The notes beneath the pieces were generated by a model. It was not told where the DNA came from and did no database searches. It worked only from the letters and a program-made list of their open reading frames with translations. The translations under genes were made by a program, and so were the position numbers. Of a stretch of 19,394 nt of DNA, positions 7,092 to 14,285 are shown one piece after another; positions within the stretch are counted from its first letter, which is position 1, and every line of letters starts with the position of its first letter. The DNA is taken from assembly GCA_904420155.1 (NCBI GenBank), contig CAJFUH010000223.1, forward strand, positions 1 to 19,394, written 5' to 3'. The DNA is from an uncultured Clostridia bacterium (GTDB taxonomy: Bacteria; Bacillota; Clostridia; Oscillospirales; Acutalibacteraceae).

Positions 7092-8408
7092 TCATCTTTT
7101 TTTCTTTCTGCGATTTCCAAATAAAATAAAGAAAAGCGCGGAGATTCCCATCAAGATAGGATAGAAGAGATAGGGTAGAAAATCAATGGGACTCAACGCA
7201 AGGCCTGCCGCCGCGGCCCCGGCGCTGGCGTACAGAAGCTGCGCGCCATAGGGAATGATTCCCTGCCAAACGGAAGTAAAGATATCCAGCAAAGCGGCGG
7301 TTCTGCGGGGGGCTATCCCAAATTCAGTAGAGATGTCCTTGGCGATGGGACCGGCCATGACAATGGCAATGGTATTGTTCGCGGTAGAGATATCTACTAG
7401 GGAACTCAATGCGGCGATGCCTAATTGTGCGCCGCGAGCGGTATGAACATGCTTTTTGATGGCGTATAGAATAAAGTCAATGCCTCCATTGGCTTTTACC
7501 AGGCCGATAATACCGGCAACAACAATGGAGATTACGGTAATGTCATACATGTTTTTGATGCCCCCCTGACCATCAGGACCTTGGAAGACAACCATAAAGA
7601 TGTCCTGAGGTAGGATTGATCCCGTAATCAGACCTACCGCTAGGGAAAGCACAATGCCCAAAACCAGGACAATAAAAACGTTCAGCCCAGTAAGCGCGCC
7701 AATCAGTACTACTAGATAAGGCACGATCTTAAAGAAATTGTAAGAAAGATCGCCAGAGACAGTATAATTTCCGCCGCTTGCTAAAACAAGGAATAAAACC
7801 AGGGTAACAATAGCGGCTGGAAGCACGATTTTAAAGTTTTCTTTAAATTTATCTTTCATAGCACAATTTTGCGTGCGTGTCGCTGCAATGGTGGTGTCGG
7901 AGATCATAGAAAGATTATCGCCGAACATAGCCCCTGAAATCACGGCGCCGATACATAAGGCGCCGGCAATCCCGGTTTTTTCACTGATTCCGGCGGCAAT
8001 AGGAGTGAGAGCGGCGATGGTTCCCACAGATGTACCCATAGCGGTGGAGATAAAACATCCAATGACAAACAGTCCGGCAACTGCTACTGAAGGGGGCAAA
8101 ATGGAAAGACCAAAGTTCACGGTACTGTCCACACCGCCTGCGGCTTGCACAGCTCCAGAAAAACCGCCTGCTAAGATAAATACTAAACACATGATCATTA
8201 CGTTGTTATCGCCCATATTTTGGGTTACGCTTTCCAATTTGTCATGGAAAGACCGCTTGGGATTTTGCAAAAAGGCAACGATCAAGGCGATGATAAAACC
8301 TACAATAGCAGGCATAGCATAGAAATCTTGAAAAAGAATGCCACTGCCGATAAAGACTACTAAAAAAACCGCGACTGGCAATAGTGCCCAGGGATTCCCC
8401 TTTTTCAT
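7092..8408 (-). CDS. NhaC-family Na+/H+ antiporter-type membrane transporter
   Basis: The product is a 438-residue, very hydrophobic protein with about eleven predicted membrane segments. The segment GAVISGAMFGDNLSMISDTTIAAT (around 155-180) carries the FGD-x3-SDTT pattern of the NhaC/ion-transporter superfamily. A mirrored motif in the second half (SSLVDISTANNTIAIVMAGP) fits the inverted-repeat fold. It ends in a basic tail (NRRKKKR). Family members exchange Na+ for H+ or amino-acid/organic-acid pairs (for example malate/lactate), so the substrate is open. ATG 8408 has AGGAAGGA about ten bases upstream. It is monocistronic, and divergent from the degenerate alcohol-dehydrogenase-like gene. 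Confidence 0.88.
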   Translation of the reverse strand: MKKGNPWALLPVAVFLVVFIGSGILFQDFYAMPAIVGFIIALIVAFLQNPKRSFHDKLESVTQNMGDNNVMIMCLVFILAGGFSGAVQAAGGVDSTVNFGLSILPPSVAVAGLFVIGCFISTAMGTSVGTIAALTPIAAGISEKTGIAGALCIGAVISGAMFGDNLSMISDTTIAATRTQNCAMKDKFKENFKIVLPAAIVTLVLFLVLASGGNYTVSGDLSYNFFKIVPYLVVLIGALTGLNVFIVLVLGIVLSLAVGLITGSILPQDIFMVVFQGPDGQGGIKNMYDITVISIVVAGIIGLVKANGGIDFILYAIKKHVHTARGAQLGIAALSSLVDISTANNTIAIVMAGPIAKDISTEFGIAPRRTAALLDIFTSVWQGIIPYGAQLLYASAGAAAAGLALSPIDFLPYLFYPILMGISALFFILFGNRRKKKR

Positions 8409-8488
8409 TTGTTGTTCTTCCTTCCTCTTGAAAATTTAGCGTCTTTGGGTAGATGAATAAAAAAGCGGACGCCAAAAGAGATGAAAAA

Positions 8489-8517
8489 ATTATATCACAT
8501 CCCTATCAAAAGAAAAA
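8489..8517 (-). promoter_or_regulatory. Probable extended -10 promoter of the antiporter gene
   Basis: On the minus strand TGATATAAT supplies a perfect TATAAT (8494-8489) with the TG extension. The -35 position (8517-8512) reads TTTTTC, a poor match, as is common for extended -10 promoters. The leader is about 75 bases. Confidence 0.6.
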
Positions 8518-8551
8518 CTGGTGAAAAAGTAAAAAAGACAGAAAATATTCC

Positions 8552-8582
8552 TTGACATGGAGTGCACTTCAACTGCTATGCT
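8552..8582 (+). promoter_or_regulatory. MerR-type long-spacer promoter of the alcohol-dehydrogenase-like gene
   Basis: TTGACA (8552-8557) and TATGCT (8577-8582) are 19 bases apart instead of 17. The spacer holds a near-perfect dyad, TGGAGTGCACTTCA (8558-8571). An over-long spacer with a dyad inside is the hallmark of promoters activated by MerR-family regulators, which twist the DNA to realign the boxes. No MerR gene is in this window. Confidence 0.75.
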
Positions 8583-8640
8583 AAAAAAGGTTCAAAAAGG
8601 GAAGAAAAATTTATCTTAGAGAGAATGGAGGTCATGCAAT

Positions 8641-9798
8641 ATGGGCAGTCAACTATACATACCCACTCCTCTTTTATTTGGTGCGGGAGTATCGGAAGAA
8701 TGGTATATTCGGCCAATGCCAGGGGAAAAAGCGATGTTGGTTTTTTCTGCGAAACCATCGGCCTCAGAGAAGGAGTATCTCAGATTAATGGAGATACAAC
8801 TTCAAAAGGCAGGGATCAAATCGGTTCTATTCCGACAGATACAAGAAGAAGCTTTCGATTCCACCGTGATGGAAGGGAAAAAAGTGGCCCGAGGTCAGCA
8901 ATGCGATTTCATCATAGCTTTGGGTAACAGCACGGTCATAAACGCCGGGAAAGCCATTGCCGCCATAGCGGAAAATGAAGGTGAATGGTGGGATTACGTA
9001 AAACTAAATGCAGGAAAGAAGAGGATCCTTAGAAACAAACCATTGCCAGTGATAGCAGTTCCCAGTGGATTTACAGGGTTTGGAATTCATGATTTTTGCA
9101 TAACGGTTCATCAAAAGACCCAGGAAAAAGTACCTTTCCAGCATAGTTGGCTTTTTCCAGATTTGGCGTTGATTGATTCACAAAGGATGGATATCAGTTC
9201 AATTGTACAAGATGGGGTGCGTATCCTGTTTTCCAGTATGGACAGCGCATTTTCCAGAGCTTCCAATCCCATGGGTATCCTGTATGCTGAGGAGGTCATT
9301 AGGAATCTTTCGATTTTTTTACCTCGCATTCTGAAAAACAAGAGCGATTGGGAAGCCATAGAAGCGCTTGCTTTTGCCGGTGTTTTATCGGAGTTAGCGG
9401 TTGGTATCAATGGTCATACAGGTCAATGGGCAATTGCGCAGGCTTTATCTAACGCTCATCCAGAATTTTCCTGGGAATTGGGAATGGGCATGATAAGCCG
9501 GGCTTATTATACTCGCTTAATAGGACAGCCAAAAATAAAAGAGAGATTTCTCCAACTGGCAGGCGCGTTTGGCGGATCAAACGCACAAGAAGAAACTGAT
9601 TTCTTGGAAGCTTTTTCTTCCCTCCTACAGACCTGTCAAGCCCCCGATGAGAAAATGTCAGAGTATCGTATTGTTCCTTCGGAATGGGGAGATTTAGTGG
9701 ATAAGGCGATGCAATCTATGGGAAGACTGTTTCAAAACGACTATATTCCATTAGATAAAAAAGATTATTGTGAAATCCTAGAGGAATCGTACAAATGA
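8641..9798 (+). CDS. Iron-containing alcohol dehydrogenase family homologue with degenerate active site
   Basis: The 385-residue protein follows the group III alcohol dehydrogenase plan: LLFGAGV near the N-terminus, IIALGNSTVINAGKAIA (92-108) where active members have GGGSxxDxAK, AVPSGFTGFGIHD (139-151) for the PTTAGTGSE segment, and PDLALIDSQRM (173-183) for DPxL. Asp201 (MDSAFSRA) matches the first metal ligand, but the His four residues later is Ser205. The C-terminal His region reads GQWAIAQALSNAHPEFSWELG, where the aligned ligand histidines are Trp, Gln or Glu. It probably binds no iron and may not be a dehydrogenase. The start ATG has GGAGG (8627-8631) nine bases upstream. The MerR-type promoter suggests induction by a small molecule or stress. 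It has no enzyme partner nearby. Confidence 0.75.
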   Translation: MGSQLYIPTPLLFGAGVSEEWYIRPMPGEKAMLVFSAKPSASEKEYLRLMEIQLQKAGIKSVLFRQIQEEAFDSTVMEGKKVARGQQCDFIIALGNSTVINAGKAIAAIAENEGEWWDYVKLNAGKKRILRNKPLPVIAVPSGFTGFGIHDFCITVHQKTQEKVPFQHSWLFPDLALIDSQRMDISSIVQDGVRILFSSMDSAFSRASNPMGILYAEEVIRNLSIFLPRILKNKSDWEAIEALAFAGVLSELAVGINGHTGQWAIAQALSNAHPEFSWELGMGMISRAYYTRLIGQPKIKERFLQLAGAFGGSNAQEETDFLEAFSSLLQTCQAPDEKMSEYRIVPSEWGDLVDKAMQSMGRLFQNDYIPLDKKDYCEILEESYK

Positions 9799-9886
9799 AA
9801 AGGATAACAAAAAATGGATTTGCTTAGAAGGCAGCGATAATTGAAAAATAATCCGAATTGGTGATAAAAACTTGGAAAGTGTCAGA

Positions 9887-9916
9887 AGTTTCGCTTCCCG
9901 CAGGAGAGCGAAAACT
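9887..9916. repeat. Hairpin in the gap after the alcohol-dehydrogenase-like gene
   Basis: AGTTTCGCT (9887-9895) pairs with AGCGAAAACT (9907-9916) with one bulged base. No U-tract follows. The surrounding 60 bases are richer in G+C than the rest of the gap. It could be a dispersed repeat or a structured RNA element; nothing in the window identifies it. No gene is supported in 9799-10136. Confidence 0.4.
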
Positions 9917-9954
9917 TTGCCGTCTCCTTTTGTATACGTTTTCTTTAAGTTGAA

Positions 9955-9992
9955 ATGCGCCCAGGAAGAAACCTTGTTTCACCTGGGCGCAT
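9955..9992 (+). terminator. Strong hairpin, weak terminator candidate
   Basis: ATGCGCCCAGG (9955-9965) pairs perfectly with CCTGGGCGCAT (9982-9992), with GAAAC/GTTTC pairing possible inside the loop. The stem is strong but the bases after it (CCTTATACAC) hold no real U-tract. It may end the upstream gene inefficiently or serve as a structural element. Confidence 0.45.
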
Positions 9993-10136
9993 CCTTATAC
10001 ACAATGATGGAAATGAAAAGTCATCAAAAGAATACTAGAATAAATATCGGTTTTTCCAATTTTTCTTGGGGATAATGGTACTTATGGATGGAAAGGAAAA
10101 CTTTCTCACAGCTATTTGATAAAAAACTTATCCTTT

Positions 10137-10385
10137 TTAAAGATGGAACAATCCTTTCTTTTCATAAGGTTCTTGTGAAATAGACATTACGGTATATCCT
10201 GTGTTATTGATTACATTCTGCAATTCCTGCTTTTCTATAGGCTTTTCCACTACAATTACTGTCTGCTTTTTACGATGGGATGAGGAGACTTTTTTGACGG
10301 GAAAATTTTTTCGAATGGTATCGTTGACATGTGCCTCACACATTCCACATTGCATACCATCTATCATTATAGTATATTTAAACAT
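10137..10385 (-). CDS. Small heavy-metal-associated (HMA) domain protein
   Basis: This 82-residue single-domain protein has the HMA ferredoxin-like fold pattern: a strand (FKYTIMIDGM), the metal loop GMQCGMC with Cys13 and Cys16, a helix (EAHVNDTIRKNF), a strand (KVSSSHRKKQTVIVV), a second helix and the closing strand GYTVMSISQEP. CxxC domains of this type bind Cu(I) or other soft metals and act as cytosolic chaperones such as CopZ. The C-terminal EPYEKKGLFHL is not part of the classic CopZ core. The start MFKYTI (ATG 10385) has GGGGAGG eight bases upstream; longer in-frame starts do not. No copper ATPase or CopY/CsoR gene is near it, so the metal is uncertain. An operator-like palindrome like that of eno overlaps its start site. 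Confidence 0.85.
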   Translation of the reverse strand: MFKYTIMIDGMQCGMCEAHVNDTIRKNFPVKKVSSSHRKKQTVIVVEKPIEKQELQNVINNTGYTVMSISQEPYEKKGLFHL

Positions 10386-10412
10386 ATCTAAATCCTCCCC
10401 AAATTTTAGCAT

Positions 10413-10430
10413 AGTTAGAAATTACTAACC
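10413..10430. promoter_or_regulatory. Operator-like palindrome at the HMA gene start site
   Basis: GTTAG-AAATTA-CTAAC (10414-10429) starts three bases beyond the -10 box on the minus strand, so it overlaps the expected +1. The architecture is the same as the eno site at 2838-2857. It does not match the CopY box (TACAxxTGTA). Confidence 0.6.
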
Positions 10431-10432
10431 AA

Positions 10433-10461
10433 ATAATAACATACAAACAAAACGCCGTCAA
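10433..10461 (-). promoter_or_regulatory. Sigma-A promoter of the HMA gene
   Basis: On the minus strand TTGACG (10461-10456), 17 bases, then TATTAT (10438-10433), followed by the palindrome and an SD at about 10400-10394. Confidence 0.82.
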
Positions 10462-10777
10462 TAATTGCTTTATAAAAAGCTATTTTTATTGTAGGACTGC
10501 CAAACAATTGGACGGCCAAGAAGCGAGGAGGATGCCAGTCGAGAGAGCTTAATAAGGAAAGAGGGAAGATGTGCTAATTCTTAATGGTCAGAACATATCG
10601 CTGGAATTCTTGACAGTACAAGAATACAAATGATAAGCTATACATAACAGTTAGGACACGCCCAGTAATGTAATGGGAAGCATAGTGTAAAAGGAGGCAA
10701 GGACATAGAAAAGTCTAATATATCATATATGACCTCAAATGGAACTGCATGAGAAGTTTGGTTTGTCATTCTATGTA

Positions 10778-10872
10778 CGTTTCCGTTGGTTATTGTTTAT
10801 TGGTATTATAGAAAGGCTTAATTTTTAATATTTGTGGGATAAGATTTAAGATTCCAAATACTTACGGAAACG
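10778..10872. repeat. Widely spaced 9-bp inverted repeat
   Basis: CGTTTCCGT (10778-10786) and ACGGAAACG (10864-10872) are exact complements separated by 77 AT-rich bases. They could bound a stem-loop or mark a small inserted element. Confidence 0.4.
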
Positions 10873-10899
10873 ATTTATTTCCGAGAGAGGTAATCAACG

Positions 10900-10934
10900 G
10901 GATGGAATTTGGAAAAATTATTCAAACTCCATCC
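10900..10934 (+). repeat. Hairpin upstream of the HEAT-repeat gene
   Basis: GGATGGAATTTG (10900-10911) pairs with CAAACTCCATCC (10923-10934) with a single mismatch and an 11-base loop. No U-tract follows, so it is not a standard terminator. It lies about 140 bases upstream of the start and may be part of the 5' leader. Confidence 0.45.
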
Positions 10935-11071
10935 TATTATGTTAAATCTAAAGGCGTTTACAAATAAAGATAAATTGTGCCCTATAAGTAATTACAAAGA
11001 ATTTTTAGAAAGTTCTTGTGATCTTGTTTTCTTAGTTACAGTAAGATTTATTGTATTTTTATGGTGGAAAA

Positions 11072-11749
11072 ATGGAAGAGATTACCTATAAATTAAAAGC
11101 TTTAGAAAAAATAGAGAATAAATCACAACCAGAGTTAACAAAATTGGATTTTTCCGAATTGCTATCTTTGGCCCAAGATAGCAATTCGGAAATACGATCA
11201 AGAGTAGCACAAATACTGGCATCTATTCCCTGTCAACATAGTGAAAATATTTTACTGCTATTAATAAATGATAAAGAGGAATTGGTTCGTGTTAATGCCT
11301 GTGATTCTTTATCTTTTAGCACATCGATTGATACACTAAAATTATTATTGAAAAAAGTAAAACATGAAACATGGTTAGTGAGAATGTATGCTATATTATC
11401 TATTGGAGATATTACTTGTTCTATAAATTCTTCTCCCCAAACGTATAAAGTAAGTTGGCTATTAGAGAAAATGTTGAAAGTAGAAGAGAGCGAAAGTGTA
11501 CGTTTAAGCTATTATGTTTCTTTGGTGAAATTGGGCAAAAGAAAATATTATCGAAACATATTAAAAAAATTAGATGCCAAAGATTATCGTGTCCGCTGTA
11601 TAGCTGTTCATAGTTTGCTTGAGTTAGTAGAAAAAGAGCAATATAGCCTAACAAAATATAAATTGGAAAAGAGATTAGCAATAGAAAGCTCGTTTGCCGT
11701 TAAAGATAATATCCAGCATGCATTATTTGAATTGGATAAAATCCAGTAA
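11072..11749 (+). CDS. HEAT-repeat protein of unknown function
   Basis: The 225-residue protein has no signal peptide or membrane segment. At least six helical repeats with the HEAT spacing (D..xVR..A...L) can be seen at about 36-53 (SEIRSRVAQILASI), 67-83 (ELVRVNACDSL), 98-115 (WLVRMYAILSI), 139-156 (ESVRLSYYVSLVKL), 169-187 (YRVRCIAVHSLLEL) and 204-222. Such solenoids usually bind protein partners; none is encoded nearby. I chose ATG 11072, preceded by GGTGGA at a short distance; a TTG seven codons upstream is unsupported. The DNA is clearly more AT-rich than the neighbours, with many TTA and ATA codons, which suggests transfer or relaxed selection. It is monocistronic, with no clear promoter or terminator. 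Confidence 0.75.
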   Translation: MEEITYKLKALEKIENKSQPELTKLDFSELLSLAQDSNSEIRSRVAQILASIPCQHSENILLLLINDKEELVRVNACDSLSFSTSIDTLKLLLKKVKHETWLVRMYAILSIGDITCSINSSPQTYKVSWLLEKMLKVEESESVRLSYYVSLVKLGKRKYYRNILKKLDAKDYRVRCIAVHSLLELVEKEQYSLTKYKLEKRLAIESSFAVKDNIQHALFELDKIQ

Positions 11750-11859
11750 GTTTGTATAATTTTACATTAATTGTATGGTAAAAAAAGACAGTTTTGCAAT
11801 AAGGATTATATAACTTTTATTCGTTGATTTAGATTTTATTAAAAACCAGAAGATTATAC

Positions 11860-11888
11860 TTGCTTTTTATCCTTAATCGAGTTATACT
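11860..11888 (+). promoter_or_regulatory. Promoter of the tRNA-Leu gene
   Basis: TTGCTT (11860-11865), 17 bases, TATACT (11883-11888), ending 23 bases before the mature 5' end of the tRNA. Confidence 0.7.
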
Positions 11889-11911
11889 AAAATATAGTTG
11901 TTGTTAAAAAT

Positions 11912-11996
11912 GCGGATATGGCGGAATTGGCAGACGCGCTAGATTTAGGTTCTAGTGGGATCTCCCGTGCAGGTTCAAGTCCTGTTATCCGCACCA
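11912..11996 (+). tRNA. tRNA-Leu, anticodon UAG
   Basis: The acceptor stem GCGGATA (11912-11918) pairs with TATCCGC (11986-11992), followed by discriminator A and an encoded CCA (11994-11996). The anticodon stem CTAGA/TCTAG holds loop TTTAGGT with anticodon TAG at 11946-11948. A long variable arm (GGGATCTCCC) is typical of class II leucine tRNAs, and the T-loop reads GGTTCAAGTCC. It reads CUN leucine codons. It is a single gene with its own promoter and terminator. No repeat of its 3' end is seen in the window, so there is no sign of an element integrated here. Confidence 0.97.
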
Positions 11997-12005
11997 AAAC
12001 AGAAG

Positions 12006-12053
12006 CATCCGAAAATCCCGGTATCATGCGGTTTTTCGGATGTTTTCTTTTTT
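12006..12053 (+). terminator. Intrinsic terminator of the tRNA-Leu gene
   Basis: CATCCGAAAA (12006-12015) pairs with TTTTCGGATG (12033-12042), followed by TTTTCTTTTTT. It begins ten bases after the tRNA CCA end. Confidence 0.9.
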
Positions 12054-12247
12054 ATGTTTTCTCTGTTTGGTCGTTATAAACTAACTTTTCGCCTTATACT
12101 GATTTTCAAACGCATTTTTAACGAGGCTCTTATTTTTCAATAACCTTCTATTCCGAGTATCCATAATTCTCGATTTTTATCCCCAAAAAGATCTTTATCA
12201 ATATTAATAAAAAAGATATTCGTTTTTTTTTCTTTCTATCCATTTTA

Positions 12248-12288
12248 TCAAGAATTATCTTGATTTATTCACAGCAATAAAGTATAAT
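12248..12288 (+). promoter_or_regulatory. putP promoter with overlapping palindrome
   Basis: TTGATT (12260-12265), 17 bases, TATAAT (12283-12288). A palindrome TCAAGA-ATTA-TCTTGA (12248-12263) overlaps the -35 box and could be an operator. The region 12054-12247 is AT-rich with no gene. Confidence 0.72.
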
Positions 12289-12340
12289 ACTATTTGTCAT
12301 TAGCGGACTTGATTTTTTCTTAGAGAATGGAGAGGGGTTT

Positions 12341-13894
12341 ATGGGAGAGACTGCTCAAATTATGATTACAATGGTCATTTATATGGTGGCAGTAATTGGC
12401 ATTGGTGTTGCCTTTGCAAGAAGGGCAAATAAGAACTCTGAGGCATATTTTCTCGGGGGACGTACTCTTGGCCCGTGGGTTACGGCCATGAGCGCAGAAG
12501 CATCGGATATGTCGGGATGGTTGCTTATGGGGCTTCCAGGTGTCGCATATTGGTGTGGAATTGCGGATGCAACATGGACGGCTATCGGCCTTGCTGTGGG
12601 AACATATATCAATTGGCTCATCACGTCAAAAAGGCTACGCCGTTATAGTGAGAAAGCTGGAAATGCTATTACGTTGCCAGAATTTTTTTCCAATCGTTTC
12701 CATGAAAAGAGCAAAGTTGTTATGACGATTGCTGCTCTTTTTATACTGATATTTTTCACAGTGTATGCAGCTAGTTGCCTTGTTACCTGTGGTAAATTAT
12801 TCTCCACATTGTTTGGTTTGGATTACATCCCCATGATGATCGTTGGAGCTGTTTTTGTACTCATCTACACCATAATCGGTGGCTTCCTTGCGGAGAGCGC
12901 TTCGGATTTTATGCAGGCTATCGTTATGATTGTTGCGCTTATTGTTATAGTTGTGGTGGGTACCATTTCTGCTGGAGGACTAGGGGCCGTAATTGACAAC
13001 GCAAAGTCTATTCCAGGTTTCTTTGAATTTTTTGGGACTGCCACGCCAGTTACAGTGGATGGGGTACAGCAAGTGGTAAACGGGGAGCCTCAATTTGGGG
13101 CTGCTGGAAACTATGGTTTCCTTAATATTATTTCTACGTTGGCATGGGGACTGGGATATTTTGGTATGCCGCAGGTTCTTCTCCGATTTATGGCCATACG
13201 TACCGAGCATGAACTTACTCGTTCTCGTCGTATAGCGACTGTCTGGGTTATCATATCTCTGGTTGTGGCAGTGTTTATTGGCGTTGTCGGTCGCACATTA
13301 TATCCTGATGTTTTAACGACTGCATCCTCGTCTGAAAATGTATTTATACTGCTTTCTACAAATTTACTGCCACCTTTGGTAGCTGGACTTGTTATGGCTG
13401 GTATTCTTGCTGCTACAATTAGCTCCTCCGACTCGTATCTGCTGATTGCGGCTTCAGCGTTCTCAAAAAATATTTATCAAGGTCTTCTGCGTCGGAAGGC
13501 ATCAGACAAACAGGTCTTGATTATTTCACGTATTACGCTTCTTGTTATTACAGCAATCGCCATCGTCATTGCATTGGATGAAAACAGTGTTATCTTTACT
13601 ATTGTTAGTTTCGCATGGGCGGGGTTCGGTGCAACCTTCGGTCCGTTGATGCTTTTAAGCTTATTCTGGAAACGCATCAACCGTGCTGGTGCTATCGCAG
13701 GGATGATAGGAGGAGGCAGTATGGTATTTATTTGGAATCTCCTCATCCGGCCGCTCGGTGGTATGTGGGATATTTATGAACTGTTACCCGCATTTTTATT
13801 CTCCTGTCTGTGTATTGTAGTGGTTTCACTACTCACAGCACCGCCTTCAAAAGAAATTCAGAAAGAATTTGACGATGTCCGTACAGGAATATAG
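12341..13894 (+). CDS. putP: Sodium/proline symporter (PutP-type, SSS family)
   Basis: The 517-residue inner-membrane protein has about thirteen transmembrane helices, matching PutP proteins of about 500. Residues 51-67 (SAEASDMSGWLLMGLPG) are the PutP signature, with Asp56 and Ser58 at the Na+/proline site positions (Asp55 and Ser57 in the E. coli protein). Other markers are YAASCLVTCGKLF, GLGYFGMPQVLLRFMAIR and ISSSDSYLLIAAS, the second Na+-site serine cluster. It imports proline with Na+, for nutrition or osmoprotection. ATG 12341 follows GGAGAGGGG by a few bases. It is monocistronic, with its own promoter and terminator; no proline catabolism genes are adjacent, which leans toward an uptake role. 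A closely related amino-acid substrate cannot be excluded. Confidence 0.93.
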   Translation: MGETAQIMITMVIYMVAVIGIGVAFARRANKNSEAYFLGGRTLGPWVTAMSAEASDMSGWLLMGLPGVAYWCGIADATWTAIGLAVGTYINWLITSKRLRRYSEKAGNAITLPEFFSNRFHEKSKVVMTIAALFILIFFTVYAASCLVTCGKLFSTLFGLDYIPMMIVGAVFVLIYTIIGGFLAESASDFMQAIVMIVALIVIVVVGTISAGGLGAVIDNAKSIPGFFEFFGTATPVTVDGVQQVVNGEPQFGAAGNYGFLNIISTLAWGLGYFGMPQVLLRFMAIRTEHELTRSRRIATVWVIISLVVAVFIGVVGRTLYPDVLTTASSSENVFILLSTNLLPPLVAGLVMAGILAATISSSDSYLLIAASAFSKNIYQGLLRRKASDKQVLIISRITLLVITAIAIVIALDENSVIFTIVSFAWAGFGATFGPLMLLSLFWKRINRAGAIAGMIGGGSMVFIWNLLIRPLGGMWDIYELLPAFLFSCLCIVVVSLLTAPPSKEIQKEFDDVRTGI

Positions 13895-13943
13895 CTTAAG
13901 CTTATAGAAAACATTTTTTAGTTAGTCATTTTACTGGATAGTG

Positions 13944-13976
13944 AGGTCTGGAATCCAATTGATTCCAGACCTTTTC
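13944..13976 (+). terminator. Intrinsic terminator of putP
   Basis: AGGTCTGGAATC (13944-13955) pairs perfectly with GATTCCAGACCT (13961-13972) over a 5-base loop and runs into TTTT. It starts 50 bases after the putP stop. Confidence 0.88.
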
Positions 13977-14106
13977 GCTTGCTGTTATTACATTTTCAGA
14001 TTGTGTAAAACAGAGGGTGATTTTGCAGACTAGGGGATAAGGTATAATAAGTTGCAGGCTGACTTTCATTTAACCCAGGAACTGCAATCCATTTTGCGCA
14101 AAACTC

Positions 14107-14138
14107 TTGACGCTACCTCCTAGTAGGGGCTGTATGAA
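14107..14138 (+). promoter_or_regulatory. Possible MerR-type promoter upstream of a DUF1801 gene
   Basis: TTGACG (14107-14112) and TATGAA (14133-14138) are 20 bases apart. Between them lies an imperfect dyad around CTCCTA-G-TAGGGG (14117-14129). The plan resembles MerR-family sites such as that of bmr. About 150 bases separate it from the DUF1801 start. No regulator gene is near. Elsewhere in 13977-14285 I see only a loose TATAAT at 14043 without a good -35. Confidence 0.5.
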
Positions 14139-14285
14139 CGATAGAATGTCTGGCATAATATCACCGTCAGCTTTTATAACATACGTGCCGGGTTGACAAA
14201 GATTCGGAGCAAAAGAGGAATGAAAAATTTAACGAGTTGGGAAAGGGACTACACCTGTCTATCGGGAGTAAAGAGGAGGGGTAAA

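Larger units (their letters stand above)
10462..11071. other. Gene-free block of unknown nature before the HEAT-repeat gene
   Basis: No reading frame here looks like protein. From about 10500 to 10720 the plus strand is purine-rich with recurring GGA/GAGG-type segments and short hairpins, for example ATTCTTG-ACAGTA-CAAGAAT at 10606-10625 and CCCA-N9-TGGG near 10670. This is the texture of a structured RNA or a decayed mobile element. After 10780 it becomes AT-rich. I cannot match it to tmRNA, RNase P, SRP RNA or a group II intron domain V. Confidence 0.4.

Noticed and set aside
7873..8322. 149-codon plus-strand open frame within the NhaC-type gene
   Set aside because: It is a shadow of the hydrophobic minus-strand gene, with low-complexity Ala/Pro/Ile content.
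9872..10075. 67-codon frame in the gap before the HMA gene
   Set aside because: It starts with TTG without an SD and runs through two strong hairpins; composition does not look coding.
10909..11091. 60-codon frame just upstream of the HEAT-repeat gene
   Set aside because: TTG start inside a hairpin, no SD and overlap with the HEAT start; no recognisable motif.
11912..11996. tRNA-Leu as an attachment site of an integrated element
   Set aside because: No integrase gene and no duplicate of the tRNA 3' end are present in the window.
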